Below, piece after piece: positions 7,890 to 16,174 of a stretch of DNA of 64,000 nucleotides (position 1 is its first letter; the number at the start of each line of letters is the position of its first letter). A model generated the notes under the pieces. That model was not told the origin of the DNA and ran no database searches. It worked only from the letters and a program-made list of their open reading frames with translations. The DNA is taken from assembly GCA_020848835.1 (NCBI GenBank), contig JADLHJ010000028.1, forward strand, positions 1 to 64,000, read 5' to 3'. The DNA comes from Candidatus Hydrogenedentota bacterium (GTDB lineage Bacteria > Hydrogenedentota > Hydrogenedentia > Hydrogenedentales > SLHB01). The translations under genes and the position numbers were made by a program.

Positions 7890-8933
7890 GTGAGCAAACT
7901 ATGGGAAGACATCGTCCGGCAGATGGACGAGTTGAAGAAGTGCCTCGATTACACGCTCGGCGATGGCCGTGCAACACTCGATGCGGCAGCAGCGCTCGTG
8001 AAGCAGGCGAAGTATGTGTATATCACCGGCATCGGCGCGAGTTGGCACGCGGGCATCGGCGTGCAGCATCTATTTCATACGCACGGGATTCCTGCGCATT
8101 TGGTTGAAACCGCGGAACTGGAGTTCATGTGTCCCATTCCGCCGGACACCGCGCTGGTGGTGTTGTCGCGCAGTGGGCGCAGCATCGAGATCGTCGATGT
8201 GCTCGACAAGGCCGCGCAGGCCGGCGCAAAGATCATCGCCATTACAAACGCGGCGGACAGCCCACTCGCCGAACGCGCCGACCTCACGCTGCTGTGCAAG
8301 GTAGCATTCGACGCTGCCGCATCCATCGCAACGTACACGGCGCCTGGCTTAGTAGGCGGATTACTTGCGGTGCATGCGGCGGGCAATCTCGATCGGGATT
8401 TAACAATTTCACTCGCGCGGGCCTTTACGGAGTGCAGCGCGCTCGTCCCCGCGTGGCGCACGCAGATACGCCAATCGGGCTGGCTCGACGCCGAAGGTCC
8501 TACCTTCTTTCTCGCACGCGGGTGCAGTATGGCCAGCAGCTATGAAGCGCGCTTGTTGTGGCTTGAAGTTGCCAAGGCGGTCTCCACCTCGATGACCACC
8601 AGCACTTTTCGCCACGGTCCCCAGGAAATCCTGGCTGCGGGCGAGATCCGCGTCGTTGTTTGGCTTGACCCCGAGCGCTCGCGTGAAAACGATATGCGCC
8701 TTATCCAAGATCTGCGAAAACGGCACAGCGCGATTTTCGCAATTGGTCAACAGAAAGATCCCAGCGCTCGCGATCTTTGGATCGACCTTCCTGATATACC
8801 AGCCGATTGGCAGTTTCTCATCGATATCGTGCCGATCCAGATCGCGTCAGAAACGTATGCGATGCATCGCGGATACGATTGCGACAAGTTTCTAGTCAGT
8901 TCTTACGTGGTAGAATCAGACGGGGGCCTGTAA
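7890..8933 (+). CDS. Double-SIS-domain protein (GlmS isomerase/FrlB/AgaS-like)
   Basis: 347 residues from GTG 7890, with GGAAGGA eight bases upstream. Two SIS sugar-phosphate isomerase domains are seen: the first (about 35-165) has YVYITGIGASWHAG and LVVLSRSGRSIEIVDVL, the second (about 195-335) has FFLARGCSMASSYEARLLWL and STFRHGPQEIL, whose HGP motif matches the isomerase half of glucosamine-6-phosphate synthase and deglycases. There is no glutaminase domain, so it would not use glutamine. Likely roles are amino-sugar or fructosamine phosphate deglycation or isomerisation, though no transporter or kinase lies next to it. A small ORF follows 17 bases downstream. Confidence 0.8.
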   Translation: MSKLWEDIVRQMDELKKCLDYTLGDGRATLDAAAALVKQAKYVYITGIGASWHAGIGVQHLFHTHGIPAHLVETAELEFMCPIPPDTALVVLSRSGRSIEIVDVLDKAAQAGAKIIAITNAADSPLAERADLTLLCKVAFDAAASIATYTAPGLVGGLLAVHAAGNLDRDLTISLARAFTECSALVPAWRTQIRQSGWLDAEGPTFFLARGCSMASSYEARLLWLEVAKAVSTSMTTSTFRHGPQEILAAGEIRVVVWLDPERSRENDMRLIQDLRKRHSAIFAIGQQKDPSARDLWIDLPDIPADWQFLIDIVPIQIASETYAMHRGYDCDKFLVSSYVVESDGGL

Positions 8934-8950
8934 CAACGGAGGATTAGCGG

Positions 8951-9085
8951 ATGGTCGGAGGGTTTGTATTTCAATTCTTCGGGGCGGCGATCAAATTCTT
9001 CACCGAGCTTTACAGTTTGAACGTTCCACCTATTCTGCAGAACATCATCGAGGAGTTTTTTGGTGATACAACAATCTTTATGTGA
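8951..9085 (+). CDS. Small hypothetical protein (44 aa)
   Basis: ATG 8951 is preceded by GGAGG with an eight-base spacer, one of the best Shine-Dalgarno sequences in the window. The product begins MVGGFVFQFFGAAIKFFTEL and is rich in Phe, Ile and Leu, with an amphipathic or weakly membrane-associated N-terminal half and an acidic end. It lies 17 bases after the SIS-domain gene, so is probably co-transcribed, and overlaps the 3' end of the convergent Rrf2 gene by 8 bp. I recognise no family. Confidence 0.5.
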   Translation: MVGGFVFQFFGAAIKFFTELYSLNVPPILQNIIEEFFGDTTIFM

Positions 9086-9557
9086 CGCCTGCCGCAGTCT
9101 GACCCTTTAATGCAGGGCCATTTGATTCCGGCGTCTGCAGTAGCGCCATCATGGGCTCGCGCTCGCCGACCATATCCGCGACGGTGTATCGATCCAACAC
9201 GGTCATGAAATTCTCAAACGCCTCTTCAAGCACGCGTTTAAGATCGCAAACCGGAGTGATTGGACATTGATTGTGCGCCGGGCAGAAACATTCCACCAGA
9301 TGGAAATTGACCTCCATCTTGCGGACAACGTCGCCAACCATGATTTGATCTGCGGGCATCGCCAAGCGGATACCGCCCAGTTTGCCGCGCTCCGTCTTGA
9401 TGAGTCCGGTCTTGCCCAGGCTGTGCACGACCTTGACCAAGTGGTTGCGCGATATGCGGAAACGCGACGCGACCTCCGCAATCGTTGATGGCCCACCCTT
9501 CGCCGCCAGAAATATCAGCGTGCGCAGAGCGTAATCGGTGTAATGGGTAAGGTGCAT
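9078..9557 (-). CDS. nsrR: Rrf2-family regulator, NsrR-like (NO-responsive Fe-S repressor)
   Basis: About 159 residues from ATG 9557 (GGGGG seven bases upstream); the frame to 9617 lacks a better start. MHLTHYTDYALRTLIFLA followed by STIAEVASRFRISRNHLVKV is the Rrf2 winged helix-turn-helix in its NsrR form. A cysteine cluster ECFCPAHNQCPITPVCDLK (C90, C92, C98, C104) matches the Fe-S ligand loop of NsrR/RsrR/IscR-like sensors, the last three spaced C-x5-C-x5-C. NsrR proteins lose repression when NO attacks the cluster. The divergently transcribed neighbours are a truncated haemoglobin and an electron-transfer reductase, which fits an NO-detoxification regulon. Palindromes lie in the shared intergenic region. 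Confidence 0.8.
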   Translation of the reverse strand: MHLTHYTDYALRTLIFLAAKGGPSTIAEVASRFRISRNHLVKVVHSLGKTGLIKTERGKLGGIRLAMPADQIMVGDVVRKMEVNFHLVECFCPAHNQCPITPVCDLKRVLEEAFENFMTVLDRYTVADMVGEREPMMALLQTPESNGPALKGQTAAGVT

Positions 9558-9628
9558 ACATCCCCCGTGGAAAGGCCATACTCCCCCGAGTGACCTTATC
9601 CACAGTGCATTATGCATGTGAAATCCAA

Positions 9629-9667
9629 ATATTGCAATATCGATAAAAAGATGTATAATAAATACAT
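9629..9667 (+). promoter_or_regulatory. Promoter and palindromic operators upstream of the globin operon
   Basis: TTGCAA (9632-9637) and TATAAT (9654-9659) with a 16-base spacer form a plausible sigma-70 promoter for the globin gene. ATGTAT-N5-ATACAT (9651-9667) is an inverted repeat covering the -10 and resembles the AT-rich dyads bound by NsrR. A second perfect palindrome, ATATTGCAATAT (9629-9640), covers the -35. Either could be the site of the divergently encoded Rrf2 regulator. Confidence 0.6.
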
Positions 9668-9732
9668 GTTGGCCGCGCGTTGGGTCGGGGGATCCGGGCG
9701 TGTGTCACGCTACCGCAAAAGGGGGAATCCGC

Positions 9733-10098
9733 ATGAGCACACTCTTCGAACAACTTGGGGGCGAATCGGCCGTCAACGCGGCAGTTGACCTGTTTTACCG
9801 CAGGGTCCTCGCCGACGATCGGATCGCTCATTTCTTTGACGACGTAGACATGGAACGCCAAGCGGCCAAGCAGAAGGCATTTCTAACAATGGCCTTCGGT
9901 GGACCACACAATTACACAGGTCAGGACATGCGCCGGGGCCACGCCCACCTGGTGAAACGCGGGCTCAACGATTCGCACTTCGACGCCGTCGCGGAAAATC
10001 TCGGTGCCACCCTGAAAGAAATGGGGGTCGCACAAAACCTGATTGACCAAGTACTCGCGATTGCCGAAAGCACGCGCAACGACGTGCTAAATCGCTAA
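9733..10098 (+). CDS. Truncated haemoglobin, group I (GlbN-like)
   Basis: 121 residues from ATG 9733, preceded by GGGGGA; the frame continues upstream without a better start. Two-over-two globin features: MSTLFEQLGGESAVNAAVD at the N-terminus, LFYRRVLADDRIAHFF with the B9/B10 Phe-Tyr pair, GGPHNYTGQDMRRGHAHL carrying the conserved GGP and the proximal His region. Group I truncated haemoglobins convert NO and O2 to nitrate when supplied with electrons. The ferredoxin-reductase gene 19 bases downstream is a natural electron donor, and the divergent NsrR-like gene suggests NO control. Confidence 0.88.
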   Translation: MSTLFEQLGGESAVNAAVDLFYRRVLADDRIAHFFDDVDMERQAAKQKAFLTMAFGGPHNYTGQDMRRGHAHLVKRGLNDSHFDAVAENLGATLKEMGVAQNLIDQVLAIAESTRNDVLNR

Positions 10099-10117
10099 CG
10101 TCTCCCGCAGAATTGCA

Positions 10118-11086
10118 ATGGCACACATTTCATTCCAAGGCGAACGCTATTCCGCGTCGCCGGGCGAAAGCGTGCTGGATTGCCTGCTACGCCACGGTAT
10201 TGCCCTTTCACATTCGTGCAAGAGTGGCGTATGCCAATCGTGCATCGTGCGTGCGACGAGCGGCGAAATTCCTGCGAAGGCGCAATCCGGCCTTCGCGAC
10301 ACCCTGCGTGCACAAGGCTACGCGCTGGCGTGCAGTTTCATTCCCGAGAGTGACGTTGAGATAGCCTTGATCGATACCGAGTTGTTGCGTACGCGGGCGC
10401 AAATTGTCGGCATCGATCCTCTGAACGCGAGCGTTATGCAGTTGCGCGTACGTCCCGAGAAGCCGATCGAGCATCGCGCAGGACAGTACATGAACCTCGT
10501 GCGCGACGACGGGCTGGTGCGCAGTTATTCGATCGCGAGCGTTCCCGACGAAGACGAAGATCTCTGTTTCCACGTGGCCTTGGTGGCGGATGGGCGCATG
10601 AGCGGATGGATTCACTCCGGTGTTGCGCGTGGCGCAACGATCGAGATCCTTGGGCCCGTTGGCAATTGCTTCTATGTGCCCGGTGCAAGCGAGCAGCCAC
10701 TGTTCCTCGCAGGTACCGGCACTGGACTCGCTCCGCTCTTCGGCATCGTGCGCGATGCGCTGCGCAGGGGCCATACCGGTACAGTTCATTTATTTCATGG
10801 TAGCATTCGACCGGAGGGCCTATACCTCATGGACGAACTGCGCGCGCTTGCTATTCAATTTCCAAATCTTCGTTATTACCCTTGTGCATTGCAGGGAGAA
10901 GCTGAAGGCGTAAGCATCGTGCCAGTGGATCAGTTGAGTCTGAAAACGGTCCCCAAACTCAACGGACACAAAGTCTATCTCTGCGGCCATCCTGACTTCG
11001 TGCGCATGATGCAGCGCAAAACGTTTCTAGCAGGCGCCTCGCTCGCCGACATATACGCGGACGCGTTTCTCCCTAGTCCCTCATAG
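10118..11086 (+). CDS. 2Fe-2S ferredoxin fused to FAD/NAD(P)H oxidoreductase
   Basis: 322 residues in three domains. Residues 1-80 are a plant-type ferredoxin with C34-x4-C39-x2-C42 (SCKSGVCQSC) and C72. Residues 95-190 are an FAD-binding barrel with RSYSIAS, the R-x-Y-S flavin motif. Residues 200-315 are the NAD(P)H-binding domain with LAGTGTGLAP and VYLCGHP. The order resembles phenol hydroxylase P5 and benzoate dioxygenase reductases. No oxygenase subunit is nearby; instead it sits directly behind the truncated haemoglobin, so I infer that it reduces the globin haem, together mimicking a flavohaemoglobin. A terminator hairpin follows 12 bases after the stop. Confidence 0.82.
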   Translation: MAHISFQGERYSASPGESVLDCLLRHGIALSHSCKSGVCQSCIVRATSGEIPAKAQSGLRDTLRAQGYALACSFIPESDVEIALIDTELLRTRAQIVGIDPLNASVMQLRVRPEKPIEHRAGQYMNLVRDDGLVRSYSIASVPDEDEDLCFHVALVADGRMSGWIHSGVARGATIEILGPVGNCFYVPGASEQPLFLAGTGTGLAPLFGIVRDALRRGHTGTVHLFHGSIRPEGLYLMDELRALAIQFPNLRYYPCALQGEAEGVSIVPVDQLSLKTVPKLNGHKVYLCGHPDFVRMMQRKTFLAGASLADIYADAFLPSPS

Positions 11087-11098
11087 CCACAATTCGAA

Positions 11099-11143
11099 GC
11101 GGCGCGAAGGCGAGCAAAACAGCTTCGCGCCGCGTTGCTTTTC
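11099..11143 (+). terminator. Intrinsic terminator of the globin/reductase operon
   Basis: GCGGCGCGAAG (11099-11109) and CTTCGCGCCGC (11123-11133) form a perfect 11-bp stem with a 13-base loop, followed by GTTGCTTTTC. It lies just after the reductase stop codon. Confidence 0.7.
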
Positions 11144-11217
11144 AAAAACTCGCAACACGCTAGGGACTCGATTACGATTCCGCACGAGATGACGTTAGGG
11201 GCAGGGGCTCGTACTGT

Positions 11218-11976
11218 ATGGTCATTCGAATTTCGCCGAAGCGTATTTTCATCTTCCTTATCGGAGTGAGCTCGGCATTGGTTCTGCTTCACATTTTGGG
11301 ACAGGTGTCGCGGCTTGCGTTCGGACATGGACAACTGTTTGGACTCATCGCGCTCTTCAATCTCGAAGAAGAAACAAATATCCCAAGCTTCTGGTCGTCC
11401 TTTCTGTGGGTCATTGCCGCGGCAATCGCGGCGGCAATCGCGGCGGCAATCGCGCGCCTTTCGCGCAATGCGCCGCGCCGTGACTGGCTCCATTGGTACG
11501 GGCTGGCTGCTATTTTCTATTTGTTCGCCATGGACGAAACCATTCAGTTTCACGAACGGCTTGGCGGCCTTTTCGCAAAGCTGCTGCGCATGGAAGGTCT
11601 GCACGCTTCCGGGTCCCTTTACTACGTGTGGATCATTCCGGCGCTTATATTTGCGGTTGTGGTCCTTCTTGCAAATGCACAGTTCCTGCTGAAGTTGCCG
11701 CGTGGCGTGATGCTTCTCATGGTCGCAGCTGGTGCGATCTTTATCACAGGATCAGTTGGCTTCGAACTCTTGGAAGGCCCGATCGACGAAGCAGGCGGGT
11801 ATATGAATTTGCTCTACACCGGATATGTCACCTGCGAAGAAGCGTTTGAGATGGCAGGCGTCTCCTTACTCATACTAAGCCTGTTGCGCTATGTCGAAAT
11901 CGTGGCACCCGAGGTGCAGATCGCAGTGTCTGACATAGCCTCCCCCGGATCCCCCCAAGCCAATTCAAGCCTATAA
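11218..11976 (+). CDS. Polytopic membrane protein of unknown function
   Basis: 252 residues with about six hydrophobic segments (approximately 8-30, 62-80, 95-108, 138-160, 168-185 and 212-228). Charged conserved-looking motifs sit at membrane edges: FAMDETIQFHERL and YVTCEEAFEMAG, whose Asp, Glu and His could form a metal or catalytic site, though I cannot assign a family. Segment two contains an AAAI-AAAI-AAAI run encoded by three 12-base units at 11415-11450, a site where copy number could vary in frame. It is preceded by the terminator of the globin operon and followed by the padR gene, so is probably monocistronic. Confidence 0.6.
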   Translation: MVIRISPKRIFIFLIGVSSALVLLHILGQVSRLAFGHGQLFGLIALFNLEEETNIPSFWSSFLWVIAAAIAAAIAAAIARLSRNAPRRDWLHWYGLAAIFYLFAMDETIQFHERLGGLFAKLLRMEGLHASGSLYYVWIIPALIFAVVVLLANAQFLLKLPRGVMLLMVAAGAIFITGSVGFELLEGPIDEAGGYMNLLYTGYVTCEEAFEMAGVSLLILSLLRYVEIVAPEVQIAVSDIASPGSPQANSSL

Positions 11977-12018
11977 GCCATTATTCAATAATTACTTGCA
12001 CCTTTGAATCAATATACC

Positions 12019-12056
12019 TTGTAATGCATTGTAATGTGTGATACAGTGTATGTGCG
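12019..12056 (+). promoter_or_regulatory. Candidate PadR operator region
   Basis: TTGTAATG is repeated at 12019-12026 and 12029-12036, exactly ten bases (one helical turn) apart, followed by TGTGTGATACA, which has the TGT/ACA ends typical of PadR sites. It lies 20-40 bases before the padR start, so autoregulation is plausible. No promoter hexamers are clear enough to assign. Confidence 0.35.
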
Positions 12057-12425
12057 ATGGGCGGTGAAACGGTAGAAAGCGACATCGACAATTGGACGAC
12101 CCAACTCCGCAAAGGGCTGCTGGAGTTGTGCATCGTGAACCTGCTGGCGAAGGGCGACGTATACGGCTACGACCTCGTCAAGCAGTTATCGGAGGTCAGG
12201 GGACTCGTCGTTACCGAGGGGACAATCTACCCGCTGCTATCCCGCCTGAAACGGCTTGGCCTCGTCACGACGCGGCTGGCGGAATCGACCAGCGGGCCGG
12301 CGCGAAAGTACTACACGCTCTCCCCCGCCGGCCATCGCATGCGGGCGACGATGAACAGTTATTGGAATGAACTGGCAGACGGGGTGACCCGGTTCCAGAA
12401 TGAAAGCGAGGGACACCATGGCTGA
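12057..12425 (+). CDS. PadR-family transcriptional regulator
   Basis: 122 residues. The winged helix-turn-helix is typical of PadR subfamily 2: LRKGLLELCIVNLLAKGDVY, GYDLVKQLSEV, then TEGTIYPLLSRLKRLGLVTT and a wing ending PARKYYTLSPAGHRM. These proteins repress small operons and their own genes. Its stop codon overlaps the start of the next gene by 8 bp, and that gene begins with a HAAS-type domain, a combination known from many Firmicutes and other bacteria in which PadR and a HAAS membrane protein work as a pair. Confidence 0.88.
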   Translation: MGGETVESDIDNWTTQLRKGLLELCIVNLLAKGDVYGYDLVKQLSEVRGLVVTEGTIYPLLSRLKRLGLVTTRLAESTSGPARKYYTLSPAGHRMRATMNSYWNELADGVTRFQNESEGHHG

Positions 12426-13497
12426 GTGGACACCGGAAGCGACCGATTATCTCGACGGGTATTTGAAGCAGGTGCGTGCGCTTGCGCGGGGTGCGGGCGA
12501 GGACGGCGAAGAGATTGCGTCTGGGCTGCGGGAACACATCATCGAAAAGACGGAGCGAGAGTCGGGACCGCTGGTGACATTGAATGTGTTGCGCCGCGCG
12601 CTCGCGGAGGTGGGAACGCCGGAGGTGATTGTCGGCGATCCGGCGTCGTGGAAAACGCAGGGAAAGTCAGACGGCAAGGAGAATGCGCCGACGTATAGTC
12701 GGCCGCCAACTGCGCCACCCGCAGTTCCGCCGGTTGCGCCTCCGGCACGAGACCACAGCGGGCGTTTCCTGCGGTGGACGCTGGGATGCCTTGTCTTGCT
12801 GGTCGTTGGACTGTTCGCCGTGTCGATTCTAGGAGTGCTTGCGGGTATCGGGCTTCCGGCAATGTCACGCGCCCGAGAGGCGGCGCGGCGCGCCGAATGC
12901 CAGAATCACATCAAGCAAATCTTACTCGCGACCGAACATTGGAGGCAAGACCATCCGGACGCGCAGGCGAATCCCGAGAAGATGAGCGATCTCTACCCGG
13001 AGTACATCAAAGACTCAAACGTATTCGAATGTCCTGTATCGCAGATATCCGACTCGGATCCGGTAGATGATTGGAGCGCGTATGCGTTCAATCCGGACTG
13101 GAGCGAGGACGCAGATGCGCCCGTAATTCTAGAGAAGTCGATCACAAACCACTTGCCGCGTGGAAGACATGTCGCATACGGCAATGGCAGAGTGGAGTTT
13201 CAAAAAGCAGACGGCGCACACGCCGAAGTCAACCACAACGATCCTGTCAGTGTGGCCCGTGCGTTCTTGGCCGCCGTCGCGGAGGACGATTTCGACGAAG
13301 CATTGCAGCTAACGGCCGAAGACCAACGCGCCTTGCTCAGAAAGGAATGGGGCACGATTCAAGCTGCGGTTCCGGAGAACCCGAAACTCGAAGTGACTCG
13401 TCTGGTCGAAAACAGCGAAGCAGATATAAGTGTGACTGGTACCAAGGTCGTGTTACACGCGATCGTCAGAGATGGCAAGTGGTGGATGGCGCGTTAG
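12418..13497 (+). CDS. HAAS-like domain, TM helix and pseudopilin-like domain fusion
   Basis: About 359 residues from ATG 12418, which lies inside the end of padR with GAGGG upstream. Residues 1-75 resemble a HAAS/DUF1700 domain (YLDGYLKQVRALAR, EIASGLREHIIEKTE, VLRRALAEVGTPEVIVGDP). A Pro/Ala-rich linker (about 90-115) leads to one hydrophobic helix (about 122-150). Right after it comes GLPAMSRAREAARRAECQNH, the helix seen after the N-terminus of DUF1559/type II pseudopilins, and then a globular domain with CPVSQISDS and a display-like VAYGNGRVEF. The last 90 residues resemble a small SnoaL/DUF4878-type domain (DPVSVARAFLAAVAEDDFDEAL). Membrane topology would place the HAAS part in the cytoplasm. 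Function unknown. Confidence 0.65.
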   Translation: MAEWTPEATDYLDGYLKQVRALARGAGEDGEEIASGLREHIIEKTERESGPLVTLNVLRRALAEVGTPEVIVGDPASWKTQGKSDGKENAPTYSRPPTAPPAVPPVAPPARDHSGRFLRWTLGCLVLLVVGLFAVSILGVLAGIGLPAMSRAREAARRAECQNHIKQILLATEHWRQDHPDAQANPEKMSDLYPEYIKDSNVFECPVSQISDSDPVDDWSAYAFNPDWSEDADAPVILEKSITNHLPRGRHVAYGNGRVEFQKADGAHAEVNHNDPVSVARAFLAAVAEDDFDEALQLTAEDQRALLRKEWGTIQAAVPENPKLEVTRLVENSEADISVTGTKVVLHAIVRDGKWWMAR

Positions 13498-13516
13498 CGC
13501 ATGCTGGGCACCTCGA

Positions 13517-16174
13517 CTACGGTAAGCTCCACGCCAACGCCGTAAGCGAATGGGCCGGCAAATCGATGGATAATGGCGATGGCAGTGCGATGGTGTCGGT
13601 GTCGATGGTCACGTTCTCGGCGTCTTCGTTGTTCTCGCGAAGTGACTTGGGCGCGATCTGGTGGCGCGTGACGGAACCATTGGCGTTGCCGAGATCGATG
13701 GCGACGGACGCGGTTGCAGTCAAGTTCAGGTTGAACAGAATCAAACTGCGGGTGCTGCCACTCTTGTACGCGAATGCGTGTACGTATGGAACCGTGATTT
13801 CATTCTCGACACTGTTGATTGGCTTCTGTGTCCAGCCGGTGCGTTCGCCTTCGATGTCTACGGCGACCATGTCGCCTTGTATGACGCGGTTGACGAGTTC
13901 GAGGCCGAGCCATGTGGGGCGCTTGCGGGCGGTGGCGGCGATGTCGCGCAGGAGGCCCCATACGCGCACGTAGCGATTGTCGCCGATACCGAAGGAAAAT
14001 TGCAGCGCGGTAAATGCGCACTGGTTTTTCGCGCCCATGTCGCGCTGGTAGACGAGCATGTAGAGTGGCAACGCCAGCGCGCCGCCTGCGCCGGTGACGA
14101 AGTCGTTTGTCGAGTCTATTGGCGCTTCGCCGCCGGTTGTGTGGAAGTTGATCTCGTAGATGGCAAGGCCGGTTTTCTTGCCGCCCTTATCGAGTTCATC
14201 TTGCGACAGTTTCATGCGGCCGGTCTCGACGTCTTCAAAGGGCCGCGCGAACATGGGATAGAAAAGTTCTTCGTCGTTCGCGTGGTTCTTGTCATCGCCG
14301 AAATACGGCGCGAGCGCGATCTCGCGGTGATTGTTGCCAGTTGCATCGATCTCGCCTTGGCGGCCGGGATAGTAGAATTGTCCGCCAATAATCAGATTGA
14401 TTTTGTCCTGATTGAAGAACTGACTTTCGCGCAACATCGTGAAACGTTCGTTTGCCATCTTTCCGAGGCGTTCGCCGCCCAATGCTGATGCGCCGAAGAA
14501 GGGATCGTTCGCGGAGGCCTCGCCCCACATCTCGTTTCCAAACTCGATGTGGATGCGTTTGAATACTTCCGTCCACGGCGCGCTTTGGCCGAGTTTTGCG
14601 CGGCGATCGGCGAAGGGGTGTTGCCCATCCGCAGGCGTGGCGAGGTATTCCATCAGCCCGCGCACGTCGTGCTCGCTCCACATTGGCGGCATGACGTACC
14701 ACGGCTCCGCGCCGACTTCGTTGCACAGTTGCAGAAACTCGTGGAGGGAAAAGCCCCATTCATTTGCGGCGCGTTGTTTCGGACTGTACCCGCAGGTCTT
14801 GCGCGCGAATGGTTCGGTGAGCTGGTTATCAAGTGTGTCGCCGTGCTGCACGCTCCAATCGCGCAACACGCCAGGACGCAGTTCCTTCAAACGGTTCACG
14901 AACGCGTCGGTAAATACAGTGGAATTTTTCTCGGCCGCTGGTTCAAGTGTGAGATCGTCTAACCACGCCTGTCCTTCGGTTTCAAGGCTGACGGAGAGCA
15001 CGAGCAGCGCGTGGTAATCGCCCTCACTATACGGGCCAAGTTTATCTTTGCCATCGGGCACGCTGAAGGTGCGCTCGATCAATTGCCAGTCCGGCGATAG
15101 GCGAATCGATTCATCGATAAAGCTGCCTTCGCCTTCGCGGTGAAACATCACGCGCACGCGATCCGCGATACCTTTGCCCTTCGCCCAGAACGATACTTTC
15201 CAATCGCCGCGCACGACCATAAGTTTGCCGGCGCTCTTGTCGCCGTCGCGCCATTCGCTGTCCATGTAGAGTTCGTATTTGCTTGGATCTCTGCCGTATT
15301 GAAGATGCAGCGACTGTGTGCCGGGGCTGCCGGGACGCACATCGGTCGATACGCATTCCGTTGACATGCGCGGCCCTGCGGCAATGCCCGGCAAATCGCG
15401 TCGAATAGCGAGTACGTCCCATTCGTTCGGCGTCGCGCCGCCGCCATCGAGGTAGAACACATTCTCATGGGCTTCGAGCGCAAATTGTGTGATGCGCCCT
15501 TTACGTCCCTTCGCGGCGCCAAACATGAACTCATATTCGCCGCCGTCCCAAAAACCGTTCGGCTGACCGATGCCATAATCCTCGCGGGTCCAATCCGTAT
15601 CCCAGAATGCCTGCGGCACGCGTGCGGTCGTAGCGCCTTTTGCGACGTGAATCATGCTGCCGAACACGCCGGACTCAAAGCCGGGGTTTGGGACGAGATT
15701 CTTCAAATGTTGTGCCGCACCGTAGATGGAGCGTCCGCCGATGTTGAGCCCGAAACGCGTGACGTCCTTCAGAATCACAGTGTCCGTGGGGCGAATTGTG
15801 ATTGGTCCCAAAGCGGATACAGGTTTATTACCCATCGGGCCGTGTTGTCCGCCTCCGACTATCACGAAACCGTCGGGTGTGTCGGTAGGTGATATTTGCA
15901 GCAATTTGTCCGTCTGTTCGATTTCAGGTGCAAAAGGCGTTGGCGGCGATGAAGAGGCCGATGCCATTACCGGGGCTGGCGGCGGCGATTCGTTTGCGGC
16001 GTTACCATTCAGCACGCCATAGACGATGACCACGCCGGTCGCTATCAATGATGCAGCCAGAGCAATGATTACTGCGAGCCTGTCCGTCCGGCCCCATAAT
16101 GGGCGTTTACCGATGCGTCTTGGAATATATCGAGGTGACATGGCGTCGAGCATACCGCGCCGGGCCAGTTCCAC
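13517..16174 (-). CDS. Membrane-anchored clan GH-A glycoside hydrolase (arabinofuranosidase-like)
   Basis: About 885 residues. A basic start and a single hydrophobic helix (about 33-55) form a signal anchor, followed by a Pro/Ser-rich linker. Residues about 155-410 look like carbohydrate-binding beta-sandwich sequence (NPGFESG, VSFWAKGKG, AWLDDLTLEP). A TIM-barrel follows with HIEFGNEMWG near residue 547 (Asn-Glu acid/base pair) and GLAIYEINFHTTGG near 673 (candidate nucleophile Glu), about 126 residues apart as in GH51-like enzymes. The C-terminus is a beta domain (RSLILFNLNLTATASVAIDL). The substrate is unknown; plant or algal arabinan-like polysaccharide is a guess. The first codon (GTG 16174) is uncertain; ATG 16153 or 16141 are alternatives. 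Confidence 0.65.
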   Translation of the reverse strand: MELARRGMLDAMSPRYIPRRIGKRPLWGRTDRLAVIIALAASLIATGVVIVYGVLNGNAANESPPPAPVMASASSSPPTPFAPEIEQTDKLLQISPTDTPDGFVIVGGGQHGPMGNKPVSALGPITIRPTDTVILKDVTRFGLNIGGRSIYGAAQHLKNLVPNPGFESGVFGSMIHVAKGATTARVPQAFWDTDWTREDYGIGQPNGFWDGGEYEFMFGAAKGRKGRITQFALEAHENVFYLDGGGATPNEWDVLAIRRDLPGIAAGPRMSTECVSTDVRPGSPGTQSLHLQYGRDPSKYELYMDSEWRDGDKSAGKLMVVRGDWKVSFWAKGKGIADRVRVMFHREGEGSFIDESIRLSPDWQLIERTFSVPDGKDKLGPYSEGDYHALLVLSVSLETEGQAWLDDLTLEPAAEKNSTVFTDAFVNRLKELRPGVLRDWSVQHGDTLDNQLTEPFARKTCGYSPKQRAANEWGFSLHEFLQLCNEVGAEPWYVMPPMWSEHDVRGLMEYLATPADGQHPFADRRAKLGQSAPWTEVFKRIHIEFGNEMWGEASANDPFFGASALGGERLGKMANERFTMLRESQFFNQDKINLIIGGQFYYPGRQGEIDATGNNHREIALAPYFGDDKNHANDEELFYPMFARPFEDVETGRMKLSQDELDKGGKKTGLAIYEINFHTTGGEAPIDSTNDFVTGAGGALALPLYMLVYQRDMGAKNQCAFTALQFSFGIGDNRYVRVWGLLRDIAATARKRPTWLGLELVNRVIQGDMVAVDIEGERTGWTQKPINSVENEITVPYVHAFAYKSGSTRSLILFNLNLTATASVAIDLGNANGSVTRHQIAPKSLRENNEDAENVTIDTDTIALPSPLSIDLPAHSLTALAWSLP

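Noticed and set aside
13661..14488. 275-codon plus-strand frame
   Set aside because: Antisense to the glycoside hydrolase whose catalytic motifs are intact on the minus strand.
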